NCBI RefSeq assembly: GCF_018256155.1
Contig: NZ_JAERLY010000011.1
Coordinates: 1 to 64,000 of the forward strand
Direction: 5' to 3'
From: Gluconobacter sp. Dm-62
GTDB taxonomy: Bacteria > Pseudomonadota > Alphaproteobacteria > Acetobacterales > Acetobacteraceae
DNA: 64,000 nt
The stretch's first letter is position 1. Each line of letters starts with the position of its first letter. Both the position numbers and the translations under genes were made by a program. Under the pieces are notes generated by a model. That model searched no databases and was not told the DNA's origin. It saw only the letters and a list, made by a program, of their open reading frames with translations. Of this stretch, positions 54,029 through 63,039 are shown piece by piece.

Positions 54029-54583
54029 CTACTTCATCAGGATCCGGGTTTCGACACGAACCATGGGGTCCACCGAATGCAGAAGCGTACTCATGCCCCA
54101 TTGTCGCTGGTCAAAACTGCCATGGCTTGCGATGCGCATCAGAGTATTGCCCTGAAACTGAAGCTCAGTAGTAAGAACGAGCGGATGCGTCTGCCCGCGC
54201 ATTGTCAGTTGTCCAGCCAGTTCCGTCTGAAGCTGACCTTTGACAATCCGGGGCCGACAGTCCCCCACATATTTCATTACCGGGTGGTCATCGCTGTCGA
54301 GCATGATGCCCGAAAGCATGATCTGTTTCATGACAGCGCTTCCAACCTTCAGGGAGCTGACATTCATGGTCATGTCCACATGGCACGTCTGCCGATCCAG
54401 ATCGTAAGTCAGCGTTCCGGACACTTTTCCGAAGCTTCCGTCAATATCCGTCAGAGACGAGCGTGCGTGCAGAAGGGCCTGAGTATTCACTGGTGACAGG
54501 ACAAGATCCTGTCTGGCAGCATAAGCCTGACCGCCGGTTAGCAGACACAGAAGAAATATCGTGGGGAAAAGCCTGTCCGTCAT
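54029..54583 (-). CDS. Exported YceI-like protein
   Basis: The ATG at 54583 gives 184 residues with a signal peptide (cleavage after AYA). The remainder reads as a YceI-type lipocalin-like barrel: SPVNTQALLHARSSLTDIDGSFGKVSGTLTYD, VMKQIMLSGIMLDSDDHPVMKY, GQLTMRGQTHPL and GSFDQRQWGMST. YceI proteins bind isoprenoid-type lipids in the periplasm. It diverges from the second efflux operon over 166 bases. Confidence 0.75.
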   Translation of the reverse strand: MTDRLFPTIFLLCLLTGGQAYAARQDLVLSPVNTQALLHARSSLTDIDGSFGKVSGTLTYDLDRQTCHVDMTMNVSSLKVGSAVMKQIMLSGIMLDSDDHPVMKYVGDCRPRIVKGQLQTELAGQLTMRGQTHPLVLTTELQFQGNTLMRIASHGSFDQRQWGMSTLLHSVDPMVRVETRILMK

Positions 54584-54749
54584 TGTCCAGCACCACCTTC
54601 GGAAACAATCCTGCTTTCTGAAACTACCCGAACAGGACCGGGTTCTCCTTTTTGACTTCATTTTGCCCCGGCTGGAACTGTGGCTTTCGCAAAAGGATGT
54701 GATAGGCTCCGCACTTTCTGATGGCCGCGCGAAAGCTCCCCTTCCCCTC

Positions 54750-55025
54750 ATGCGACCTGCCCGTCTCCGTCTTCCCCTGTCCGGTCTGGCTTTTTTGGCG
54801 ACGGGCGGCTGCTCCTTGCGGGGTGCGCCCTCCTTTCCTGTTGCAGGCGCCTATTTCCCGGACTGGATGGTCTGCGGGCTTGTGGGTGTAGCCACGGCCG
54901 TCGGGCTGCGGGTCCTTTTCCTGCTGACGGGGATTGATGCCCTGCTCAGCTTCCGTCTTTTCACCTATGTCGCCCTGGGCGTCATCGCCGCACTGAGCGT
55001 GTGGACACTGGTATTCGGACCCTGA
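54750..55025 (+). CDS. YtcA-like small membrane lipoprotein
   Basis: A 91-residue product with a lipoprotein signal (lipobox ATGGC near residue 21), then SLRGAPSFPVAGAYFPDW and two membrane helices. This resembles the uncharacterised YtcA family, often found ahead of HlyD-FUSC pump genes. It is the first gene of such an operon here and ends 2 bases before the HlyD start, so it is probably a pump accessory. Confidence 0.7.
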   Translation: MRPARLRLPLSGLAFLATGGCSLRGAPSFPVAGAYFPDWMVCGLVGVATAVGLRVLFLLTGIDALLSFRLFTYVALGVIAALSVWTLVFGP

Positions 55026-55027
55026 TC

Positions 55028-56077
55028 GTGCAGCGCATCCCCGTCTCCGCCAAAAAGCCGGTCGGCATTGTTATCGCGGTTCTCTGTGTGGGAGTGGCCG
55101 TCATGTTCGGCCTTCACGTCTCCCATGAGGACAGCGCCCACCCCTCCTCCGACAGCGGGAGCATCGATGCAGAAGTCGTGCATGTCGCCTCGACCGTGGG
55201 CGGACGCCTTAAGGAACTGGATGTTTCGGTCAACCAGCATGTCCACAAAGGCGACGTACTGTACCGACTGGACCCCGAGCCCTACGAACTGACCGTCCGG
55301 CAGGCGCAGGCCAATCTGGATCTGGCCAGCGCGGAAGTCGAAAACCAGACCCGCCTGCTGAGCATCAAGACATCCAATGCCGCCACCGCCGACGATCAGG
55401 TTGTCCGCGCCCAGACCAACCGGGATCTTGCCGCGCGCACGGTACAGCGGCTTCAGCCTCTGGCCGGGAAATCCTACATCCCGTGGCAGCAATACGATCA
55501 GGCGCGCGTTGCCCTGCATGACGCCGAAGTTTCGCTGGCCCAGTCCCGCAACCAGTCCACGGCGGCGACCACCGCAATCGGCGATCTGAAAAGTTCGATC
55601 GCCGCCCGCGATGCCAGTCAGGCAGCACTGGATCATGCGCGTTATGAACTCCGGCAGACCACAGTAGTCGCCCCGGCTGACGGCTATGTCACCAGTCTGC
55701 GGGTCAAACCGGGCGAAGTTCTGGCCCCCTCGCAGGTCCTGTTCACGCTGATTGCGGATGACGAGTGGTACGCCACGGCCAATATCCGCGAGATCAATCT
55801 TGCCGCAGTACGGATCGGAGACTGCGTGACGGTCCATTCCATGATTGACCGACGCACAGCTTTGCGGGGGCATGTCGAGAGCATTGGCTGGGGCGTGCTG
55901 TCTGTAGATTCAGCCGGAATTGCACGCTCCCTGCCGATCGTTCCCCGGCAGATGGACTGGGTGCATGTGGCACAGCGTTTCCCGGTTCGCATCCTGCTGG
56001 ACAAGGCGAACCCTCTTCTCCTGCGGCTTGGCGCCACCGCGACGGTCGAGATCCGGCATGGCGCAGCCTGTCCCTGA
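55028..56077 (+). CDS. HlyD-family membrane fusion protein (FUSC pump adaptor)
   Basis: The GTG at 55028 gives 349 residues; a GTG at 55001 overlaps the upstream gene. A single N-terminal helix (about 12-34) is followed by DAEVVHVASTVGGRLKELDVSVNQHVHKGDVLYRLDPEPYEL, the biotinyl-lipoyl motif. A coiled coil (about 90-200) and YELRQTTVVAPADGYVTSLRVKPGEVL follow. It joins the FUSC transporter to the outer-membrane lipoprotein. It overlaps the FUSC gene by 20 bases. Confidence 0.88.
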   Translation: MQRIPVSAKKPVGIVIAVLCVGVAVMFGLHVSHEDSAHPSSDSGSIDAEVVHVASTVGGRLKELDVSVNQHVHKGDVLYRLDPEPYELTVRQAQANLDLASAEVENQTRLLSIKTSNAATADDQVVRAQTNRDLAARTVQRLQPLAGKSYIPWQQYDQARVALHDAEVSLAQSRNQSTAATTAIGDLKSSIAARDASQAALDHARYELRQTTVVAPADGYVTSLRVKPGEVLAPSQVLFTLIADDEWYATANIREINLAAVRIGDCVTVHSMIDRRTALRGHVESIGWGVLSVDSAGIARSLPIVPRQMDWVHVAQRFPVRILLDKANPLLLRLGATATVEIRHGAACP

Positions 56078-57887
56078 AACCGCCAGCGCGCCGGATGGCC
56101 CACGTCCGGACATGACGCGCGCCGGACTGGGACTGGCTCGCATCTGGCGTCTGGTGCGCGATCCCGCTCCGGGACGCATGGGCTACGCGCTTCGCATGGC
56201 AGCCGGATGCACAACGACGGTTCTGGTCGGGGAAATCTGGCAGGTTCCGGAACTCGCCGTCCCAGCCCTCGTGATGATGGCGCTGTGGCAGAAAGACCGC
56301 GTGACCAACGCCCTCGCCGGCGTGGCCGTCAATGTTGTGGTCCTGATCCTGCTGACGATCATTTACGGCCTGATCCGCCTGACGCTGGATCATCCGATGG
56401 GGCTCGTGATCGTCATCGCCCTGCTGTCCTTCATGTTTTTCTTCCTTGGCTCGGCCAGCAAACTCAAGCCCGTCGCTTATATGCTCGGGCTGATTACCGT
56501 GTACGGGCTGATTGCGATCGACGAAGTTCCGGTCGGCGAAGTCGTAACGCGTGCTCTGCTTTATACGGATCTGTTCCTTGCCGTTCCGGGCGCGGTCATG
56601 GTCGTACTCGGCCTGCTGATCTGCCCCTCACCGCGCCGGATCCTGACTGACAGTATTGCCGCGCGTCTTCGCATGGCATGCCGTCTCCTGAGCAATCCGG
56701 ATGAGCGCATCCGGGAGCAGGCCACGGACATGCTGCGCGCGGGCACGACCGACATGATGAAGTCCGCGAAAATGGCCGGGCTGGAAAAAATCTGGTCCCA
56801 ACGCGATCTGGCGTGCCTCAGACAGGCCGCCAGCAGCAGCGTGGCTGTCCTCGCACTCGCCGATACGGCCAGCCGAAGTGGGGTCTCGCAGGACGACGCG
56901 GCCTGCCTGATCCGGACTTTTGAGGACATGGCCGCCATTTTCGCGGATGGGGACTATCCAGCGGCCATAGACCGCCCCGCCGTCAGCGCAACGTCTCCCA
57001 CCGCCTGCGCCATGGCGGATCTGCTGCCGGATTTTGCGACACCCTCTGCGGACGATGCGAAAGCGCCATCACAGAAGAAAAAATCCGGTTTTCTTGCGGA
57101 GGATGCTTTCAGCAACCCCGATCACGTCCGCTTTGCCGTCAAGGGCACGGCGGCGGTCATGCTGAGCTATCTGACCTTCAAGGTTCTGGACTGGCCAGGC
57201 ATCCATACCTGCATCATCACCTGTTTCATCGTTGCCCTCCCGACCATGGGGGAAATGGTCTCCAAGCTGACCCTGCGCATTTCGGGCGCACTCGTGGGCG
57301 GGACACTCGGGATTGCCGCCATCATTTTCGTCATGCCGCATCTGAACGGCATCACCGGATTTCTGGTGCTGGTCTTCGTGGTTTCCCTGATCGCGGCCTG
57401 GGTCAAAACCGGTGATGAGCGCATTGCCTATGCCGGTTTCCAGATCGGGCTGGCCTTTTACCTCACCGACCTGAAGGGCTACGGCCCCACAGCCGATATG
57501 GCGACCGCCCGGGACCGGATCGTGGGGATCATGCTCGGCAATTTCATCACCTACGCCATGTTCACGAGCTTCTGGCCAGCCAGCGCCTATGACAGGATCG
57601 GAGACGGGGTGCGCAAACTCGTGGAATGTCTGAACGGACAGGCGAACGCCTCAACGCCACAGGCCCGGTCAGACGCCCTCGCCCGCACCCAGTCCGTCCT
57701 GTTGGAAAGCGAACGCACACTGGAATACGCCATGTCAGAACCCGTCCACACGCGCGCTGACCAGCCCCGGCTTGAAGCCACGCGCAGAGCGCTCGACGAT
57801 GCCGCAGAGCTTTCTGAAGACCTGCTCGTCACACCCGGCAGGCCGGATTTTTCCGAGCGCACGGCACGATTGGAACAGATTGCCTGA
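56058..57887 (+). CDS. FUSC-family aromatic/organic acid exporter
   Basis: From the ATG at 56058 this is a 609-residue inner-membrane protein with the two-half layout of FUSC/AaeB proteins. A first bundle of helices lies at about 35-190, then a cytosolic region of about 180 residues, then a second bundle at about 350-500, each beginning near a charged loop. LKPVAYMLGLITVYGLIAIDEVPVGEVVTRALLYTD is a typical stretch. It probably exports fusaric-type or hydroxylated aromatic acids. It couples to the next gene by ATGA. Confidence 0.85.
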   Translation: MAQPVPETASAPDGPRPDMTRAGLGLARIWRLVRDPAPGRMGYALRMAAGCTTTVLVGEIWQVPELAVPALVMMALWQKDRVTNALAGVAVNVVVLILLTIIYGLIRLTLDHPMGLVIVIALLSFMFFFLGSASKLKPVAYMLGLITVYGLIAIDEVPVGEVVTRALLYTDLFLAVPGAVMVVLGLLICPSPRRILTDSIAARLRMACRLLSNPDERIREQATDMLRAGTTDMMKSAKMAGLEKIWSQRDLACLRQAASSSVAVLALADTASRSGVSQDDAACLIRTFEDMAAIFADGDYPAAIDRPAVSATSPTACAMADLLPDFATPSADDAKAPSQKKKSGFLAEDAFSNPDHVRFAVKGTAAVMLSYLTFKVLDWPGIHTCIITCFIVALPTMGEMVSKLTLRISGALVGGTLGIAAIIFVMPHLNGITGFLVLVFVVSLIAAWVKTGDERIAYAGFQIGLAFYLTDLKGYGPTADMATARDRIVGIMLGNFITYAMFTSFWPASAYDRIGDGVRKLVECLNGQANASTPQARSDALARTQSVLLESERTLEYAMSEPVHTRADQPRLEATRRALDDAAELSEDLLVTPGRPDFSERTARLEQIA

Positions 57888-59503
57888 TGACCCGCCCTGC
57901 ACCTCCTTTTCCGATCCGCGCCGCGCTCTGTTGGGCTCCCCTTCTGCTTTCCGCCTGCGCCACGCAGGCTCTGGACAGCGCGCCCGCCGCTCCCGACCGC
58001 CCGTGGGAGCCCAATATCGCGGCAAATGGTGAAATCCTGCCCGGAAAGCATGATCCGCACGCCCTGAATCTGCCGACCGGGTATACGCTCCCCTCCAATA
58101 CACAGATCCGCGTACGTCCCCCTGCCCCGGACGTTGCGGTGCAGAACGGACATGCCTATGCGCTGGCGGAACTGATCGATATTGCGCAGTCCGCCAATCC
58201 CGAAACGCGTCGGGCCTGGAACCTCGCTCGCGATGCCGCTCTGGCCGTGGGTATCGCCCGCAGCACCTACCTGCCCCGCCTGACCGCAACCGTAGTGGGC
58301 GGCTATAATCACAGCCGCAATGATGGCGCGAACCCCACGATCAGCAACGCGGGAGCGGCCGAGGGCCTCATCAATTCCGGCCTGAGCGGGCTGGAAAATG
58401 CACTGGGCGGCGTGCGCAACAACAATTCTGGCGCTGGCGAAGTGCAGACGCTTGGTATGGAATGGCTGCTGTTCGATTTCGGCAAGCGCGAAGCCGTGAT
58501 CGAGGCCACGAAACAGGCCCAGATCGCCAGCAACGTGCTGTTCACCGCTGCGCATCAGAAAATCATTTATGGCGTAACAACGGCCTACTACACCCATGCC
58601 GCCGCCACGAGCCGGGTCGGGCTCCTGCGTTTGGCGCGGGACAATGCGCGTTTTGTGGAAGCCGCCGCAAACGCCAGACTGCATCAGGGTCAGGGCACGA
58701 TTGTCGATGTCACACAGGCCCGGCAGGCCACCGCCCAGACGGAACTGCGGCTCGTTCAGGCCGAAGGTGACGAGGAAAATACGCGGCTGGAACTGCTCAA
58801 CGCCATTGGCATTTCTCCCGCCACCAAGCTGGAGACGCTGGATATTTCCGGCCGTCCTCTCGCTCTGGACGACATGCGCCTGACGGACGCGTTCGTACAG
58901 CAGGCTGTCTCGCGCAGGCCGGACGTTCTGGCCGCCTATGCCAGCGCCAAAGCGGCAAAAAGCCGAGTTCAGGCCGCGCGCAGCGAGTTCCTCCCCAAGA
59001 TCTTCATGACGGGGAACGTGGCGTACACCACTGGCCGTCTGGCCCTGTCTTCCATTCCGAGCGTGGGAAGCGAGGCCCCGCCGACGCTCAACCTGTCCAG
59101 CAATGCTTTCAGCAGCCTGATCCTGGGCGGCATTACCGTGCCGATCTTTGACGGCGGAACACGGGCGGCCCTTCTGAAACAGGCGCAGGACCAGTCGGAC
59201 AGCGCGGATGCGACCCTGCGGCAGACCGTGGACAGTTCGGTCAAACAGATCGTTGCGGCGGAAAATGCTCTGCGGACCAGCCTGAGCGCCTATGCCGCAT
59301 CTGGCAGGCTTGAGACGGCCGCGCGCACCAGTTTCGAAGCCTCATCCGCCGCCTATCGCAGCGGCGTAGGCTCCCTCACCCAGACCAGCATTGCCCAGAA
59401 CGGTTATCTGGACGCAACCCTCAGCCACTCGGATGCCTATTATGCCGCCCTGATTGCGGCGGCCGGGCTGGCTTTCGGGACAGGATCGCTCAGTCAGGAA
59501 TAA
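57887..59503 (+). CDS. NodT/TolC-family outer-membrane efflux lipoprotein
   Basis: The 538-residue product has a lipoprotein signal with LLSAC near residues 20-24. TolC-like repeats follow: HAYALAELIDIAQSANPETRRAWNLARDAALAVG, LFDFGKREAVIEATKQAQ, QQAVSRRPDVLAAYASAKAAKSR and PIFDGGTRAALLKQAQDQ. It provides the outer-membrane channel of the YtcA-HlyD-FUSC pump. A strong hairpin follows the stop. Confidence 0.88.
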   Translation: MTRPAPPFPIRAALCWAPLLLSACATQALDSAPAAPDRPWEPNIAANGEILPGKHDPHALNLPTGYTLPSNTQIRVRPPAPDVAVQNGHAYALAELIDIAQSANPETRRAWNLARDAALAVGIARSTYLPRLTATVVGGYNHSRNDGANPTISNAGAAEGLINSGLSGLENALGGVRNNNSGAGEVQTLGMEWLLFDFGKREAVIEATKQAQIASNVLFTAAHQKIIYGVTTAYYTHAAATSRVGLLRLARDNARFVEAAANARLHQGQGTIVDVTQARQATAQTELRLVQAEGDEENTRLELLNAIGISPATKLETLDISGRPLALDDMRLTDAFVQQAVSRRPDVLAAYASAKAAKSRVQAARSEFLPKIFMTGNVAYTTGRLALSSIPSVGSEAPPTLNLSSNAFSSLILGGITVPIFDGGTRAALLKQAQDQSDSADATLRQTVDSSVKQIVAAENALRTSLSAYAASGRLETAARTSFEASSAAYRSGVGSLTQTSIAQNGYLDATLSHSDAYYAALIAAAGLAFGTGSLSQE

Positions 59504-59514
59504 CCCATTCAGCA

Positions 59515-59550
59515 CAAAGCCTGCCGGGGATAATCCCACGGCAGGCTTTG
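59515..59550. terminator. Terminator after the FUSC efflux operon
   Basis: A perfect 12-bp stem, CAAAGCCTGCCG / CGGCAGGCTTTG, with a 12-base loop begins 11 bases after the stop. It lies between this operon and the convergent KGG gene and can serve both. Confidence 0.75.
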
Positions 59551-59576
59551 CGACAGAGGCTCTGAAGAAGAGCGGA

Positions 59577-59840
59577 TCAGGATTTATGAGACGCCTGTCC
59601 ACCTTTTCGCCCGGCCTCGGACGCTTTCTGCGGGTCCTTGGCGAAGCCGCGGCCCGAGTGCTCGCCACTTCCAGAAGAGGATGCCCCCTTGGTGGAGTGA
59701 CTGGTCTGGCCACCCTTGCGCCCGGCTTCCGAGGCTTTCTCGCGATCCTGCGAGAAATTACCCGAGTTGCCAGAAGCGCCGCTCCCCGTGCCATGAGCGG
59801 CGGAAACGATACGGAAATTCTCTTCATATTTAAGAAACAT
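59577..59840 (-). CDS. KGG-repeat stress protein
   Basis: The 87-residue protein contains two copies of the KGG/Con-10 motif, NFSQDREKASEAGRKGGQTS and GFAKDPQKASEAGRKGGQAS. A Ser/Gly/His linker separates them. Such small hydrophilic proteins (YciG/GsiB type) accumulate in desiccation or stationary phase. A GGA ribosome site precedes the ATG. The first 20 residues do not match the repeat and could be a poorly chosen start. Confidence 0.8.
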   Translation of the reverse strand: MFLKYEENFRIVSAAHGTGSGASGNSGNFSQDREKASEAGRKGGQTSHSTKGASSSGSGEHSGRGFAKDPQKASEAGRKGGQASHKS

Positions 59841-60136
59841 GATGGTTTTCCTTTTACAGGTGCCGGGACATCCTCTTTTCGAAAAAGAAGCTCTGAACCG
59901 GACGAGCCATCAACAGAACCCAATGCTTACAGTTGCTGAAATGAATAACAAGAATAGTTTACTCCGTAGTAAGAAGCATTATTTTCTTAAAGACATATTT
60001 GAAATATTTCTACATCAAGAATAATAAATCTTTAATTCAAGTATTCAACTCCATATCACCTGATTTTCCTTTCGCTTGCATCGCAACGCGGTCAGGACGA
60101 GAGTACCATTATCCCTTACGAATTTTGGAGCCTCCC
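59841..60136. other. AT-rich gap between KGG gene and deoxyribonucleotidase gene
   Basis: About 296 bases with divergent genes on either side. The middle (59940-60050) is clearly AT-rich. It must carry promoters for both genes; nothing more specific was seen. Confidence 0.4.
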
Positions 60137-60691
60137 ATGTCCCAGTCCCGCCTCCGCCTTGCTATCGATATGGATGAAGTCATGGCCGACGCATGTTCTG
60201 CACAACGGACCTGGCTTCAAAAATCCTTCGGTTACACATGGACCGATGCTGAACTGCGGGGTCAGCATTTCAGGGACCTCGTCTCGGCTGAAGACTATAA
60301 AGCTATGGAAGACATGCTTCATCAGGGCGATTTCTTCGCAACGCTTGCTGTCATGCCCGGCGCACAGGACGCCATTTCCGCCCTGTGTGAAACCTGCGAA
60401 GTTTTCATCACGACAGCAGCCATGGAATATCCAGCATCCTGTGCGCCGAAATTTGCGTGGCTGCGAGACCATTTCCCCTGCATTTCGCCGCTGAACATCG
60501 TCTTCTGCGGCGACAAAAGCATTCTGGCCGCCGATGTGATGATTGATGACAATCTGCGGCATTTTCGCAGATTCAAGGGTCAGGGGGTGCTTTTCACGGC
60601 CCCACACAACATGGCTGAAACCTGGACGCCACGCGCCGACAACTGGCGGGATGTGCTGACGATCGTGGATCAGATCGACGCCAGCCGGTGA
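60137..60691 (+). CDS. 5'(3')-deoxyribonucleotidase-like HAD phosphatase
   Basis: From the ATG at 60137 (TTGGAG upstream) the 184-residue product has the HAD motif I as AIDMDEVMAD near residues 9-18 (nucleophile and acid Asp). Motif II is in VFITTAAMEYP, with the late acidic motif in ADVMIDDNLRHF. This pattern is typical of the NT5C-type 5'(3')-deoxyribonucleotidases, which dephosphorylate dUMP/dTMP to balance pools. The substrate is inferred. Confidence 0.82.
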   Translation: MSQSRLRLAIDMDEVMADACSAQRTWLQKSFGYTWTDAELRGQHFRDLVSAEDYKAMEDMLHQGDFFATLAVMPGAQDAISALCETCEVFITTAAMEYPASCAPKFAWLRDHFPCISPLNIVFCGDKSILAADVMIDDNLRHFRRFKGQGVLFTAPHNMAETWTPRADNWRDVLTIVDQIDASR

Positions 60692-60752
60692 AACCGGGCA
60701 CATCTGTGTCTTTCAGGCAACAGCCACGCAGAAAGCGCCGGAAGAGACGAAT

Positions 60753-60777
60753 CATTTTGACACTCAGTGTCAAAATG
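60753..60777. promoter_or_regulatory. Perfect 25-bp palindrome upstream of the TonB receptor gene
   Basis: CATTTTGACACT-C-AGTGTCAAAATG is a perfect dyad of 12-bp arms around one central base, 51 bases before the receptor start. It contains TTGACA, which could also be a -35. The size and symmetry suit a TetR-type dimer pair, and the nearest regulator is the TetR gene at 63040-63669. Confidence 0.7.
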
Positions 60778-60828
60778 TAGAGAGGAGAAACCAGCTTTAC
60801 GATATAGACCGATCAGGACTGACCGCTC

Positions 60829-63036
60829 ATGAAATCCGCACGTCTGCTGCTTTGTCTCTTCTCCGGATCTGTTCTGAGCAGTATGCCAGCATTCGCAGCG
60901 GAGACACAACCGGCATCGAAGACCAAAGCCACCGCCGCGCCGTCCCCCACCAAGGCGAAACCGGCTGCCCCGAAAGCCGAGACCATCACGGTTCACAGCC
61001 GTAACGGCTCCGGCACTGCCGCGGACTACCGCACAAAGGACGTGGCCCTCGGCCCGCTTGGAACGCGTTCGGTCCTTGATACGCCCATGTCCATCATGGT
61101 TGTTCCGCATGATATTCTGGTGAACCAGCAGGCGCGCAACATCAATGATCTTGTGGCCTATGTCCCGTCCGCGCAGCTTGAAATGCGGGGCGATCCAAAC
61201 ACCAGCCGCCCGCAGTCCCGCGGTTTTGAAGGCGATGTGATTTCCAACACCCGTATGGACGGGCTGAACATGGTCATCACCACGCCTTACGCCGCCGAGC
61301 AGTTCGACAGCCTTCAGGTTCTCAACGGGCTGGCGGGCGCGCTTTACGGCCCCCAGAACCCGGCCGGCACGTTCGACTTCACGCTAAAGCGCCCTACGGA
61401 TCGCATGACCGAACGCTTCGTCGTGGGTACGGATTCCATTGGTGCCCCCATGGAAAGCGCCGATGTCTCCGGGCGCGTCGGCAGGAACAAATGGTTCGGG
61501 TACCGCCTGAACCTGCTGAACCAGAATGGCGAAGGCTATGTGGAAGGCTCGCATCTGCGGCGTGATCTCGTCAGCGGCGATTTTGACATTCACCTGTCGC
61601 CCAAGACCGTCATCCAGATCGATGCCAGCCAGTACACCTACGCCGAGCGCGGCTATCCGGGTGGTTTCGCCTACAGCACTGCGATCCAGCTGCCCCAGGC
61701 GCCGGATCTGAGCCAGAAGGGTTATGGCCAGCCACAGGCGGGCTATAATATGGAAACCGATACGGCCATGGCCAAGATCATCCATACCTTCAATGACAAC
61801 TGGAGCCTCAAGCTCGGCGGTCTGTGGCAGAATGCTGCGCGGAACGTGTTCAGCACCTCCAACCAGCTTCTCAATTCCGCAGGCCTGTACAAGCAGACGG
61901 TCTCCGCAGCTCTGACGGCCAATGACTTCGTCGCAGGTAGCAATATGGCCTACCTGAACGGCAAGTTCCGGACCGGACCGCTGCGGCATCAGATCGAGCT
62001 TGGCACGAACGGCTATGTCATGGGGAACTACAACCCCACGTCGTCCACCGGAACCATTACGCTGGGTGAGGCCACGCTGGGTCACCCCAAGAGCTTCTCC
62101 AGTGTGCAGCCCTATTACTCCGGCCGCTACAAATCCGCCGATACGATGGACCAGTCCCTGCTGGCCGGTGACACCATTTCGCTGGGCAAGCACTGGTCGA
62201 TCATGGGATCCCTCGCCTGGAGCTGGCTGAGCACCAATAACTACGCCATCGCGGGCACCAAGACTTCCAGCTACAGCCGCTCGGCCGCATTCAGCCCAAT
62301 GACGAGCCTGCTGTACAAGCCAGCTGATAACCAGACGCTGTACTTCACATGGGGAAAGTCGCTTCAGGCCGGGACCGTGGCCCCCGCGGGCTCGGTCAAT
62401 ATGAACGAAGTCACAGCGCCACTGCGTTCAGAGGAATACGAGGTCGGCTACAAGATCCTCGTCGCCAAACGCATCCAGCTGAACATTGCCGGTTTCCGCA
62501 TGTCCCGCCCCTATGGCTTCACTGATCCGGTTACCAAGGTCTACGCAAACTATGGCCTGCAGCGGAATTATGGCGTCGAATTCCAGGCTTCGGGCAACAT
62601 CACCGAAGACCTGACCTTCCTTGGCGGCATGACCTGGCTGGACGCGCAGATGCTCGGCACGGGATCGTCACTGACGGCCAACAAGCAGGTCGTGGGCGTG
62701 CCGCCGCTGATGGCGAATGCGCTGCTGGATTACCGTCTGCCGTTCCTGAAAGGGGCAGCCGTCAACGCAAACGTCCATTACATGGGCCGCCGTGCCGCCA
62801 ATGTGTATAACACGACCTTTGCGCCGTCCTACGTCACACTGGATCTGGGTGCGCGTTACGCGACCCATGCTTATGGTCAGCCGCTGGTGTTCCGTTTCGG
62901 TGTGAACAACGTGACGAACCAGAGCTACTGGGCGTCCGTCTATCCGTCGAGCATCAACGGTGTGAGCACGGCCACGAACTCGGCTGTGGCCGGTCTGCCG
63001 CGCACCTATCATTTCAGCATCGAGCTGGACCTCTGA
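60829..63036 (+). CDS. TonB-dependent siderophore receptor
   Basis: The 735-residue outer-membrane receptor has a signal peptide (cleavage after AFA, residue 23) and a Lys/Ala/Pro-rich spacer. A plug domain follows (GTRSVLDTPMSIMVVPHDILVNQQARNINDLVAYVPSAQ, SRGFEGDVISNTRMDGLN, LNGLAGALYGPQNPAGTFDFTLKRP). The 22-strand barrel ends in TYHFSIELDL. The closing residue is Leu rather than the usual Phe/Trp. A ferric siderophore is likely; no Fur box was seen. Control by the neighbouring TetR gene is suggested by the palindrome. Confidence 0.88.
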   Translation: MKSARLLLCLFSGSVLSSMPAFAAETQPASKTKATAAPSPTKAKPAAPKAETITVHSRNGSGTAADYRTKDVALGPLGTRSVLDTPMSIMVVPHDILVNQQARNINDLVAYVPSAQLEMRGDPNTSRPQSRGFEGDVISNTRMDGLNMVITTPYAAEQFDSLQVLNGLAGALYGPQNPAGTFDFTLKRPTDRMTERFVVGTDSIGAPMESADVSGRVGRNKWFGYRLNLLNQNGEGYVEGSHLRRDLVSGDFDIHLSPKTVIQIDASQYTYAERGYPGGFAYSTAIQLPQAPDLSQKGYGQPQAGYNMETDTAMAKIIHTFNDNWSLKLGGLWQNAARNVFSTSNQLLNSAGLYKQTVSAALTANDFVAGSNMAYLNGKFRTGPLRHQIELGTNGYVMGNYNPTSSTGTITLGEATLGHPKSFSSVQPYYSGRYKSADTMDQSLLAGDTISLGKHWSIMGSLAWSWLSTNNYAIAGTKTSSYSRSAAFSPMTSLLYKPADNQTLYFTWGKSLQAGTVAPAGSVNMNEVTAPLRSEEYEVGYKILVAKRIQLNIAGFRMSRPYGFTDPVTKVYANYGLQRNYGVEFQASGNITEDLTFLGGMTWLDAQMLGTGSSLTANKQVVGVPPLMANALLDYRLPFLKGAAVNANVHYMGRRAANVYNTTFAPSYVTLDLGARYATHAYGQPLVFRFGVNNVTNQSYWASVYPSSINGVSTATNSAVAGLPRTYHFSIELDL

Positions 63037-63039
63037 GGT

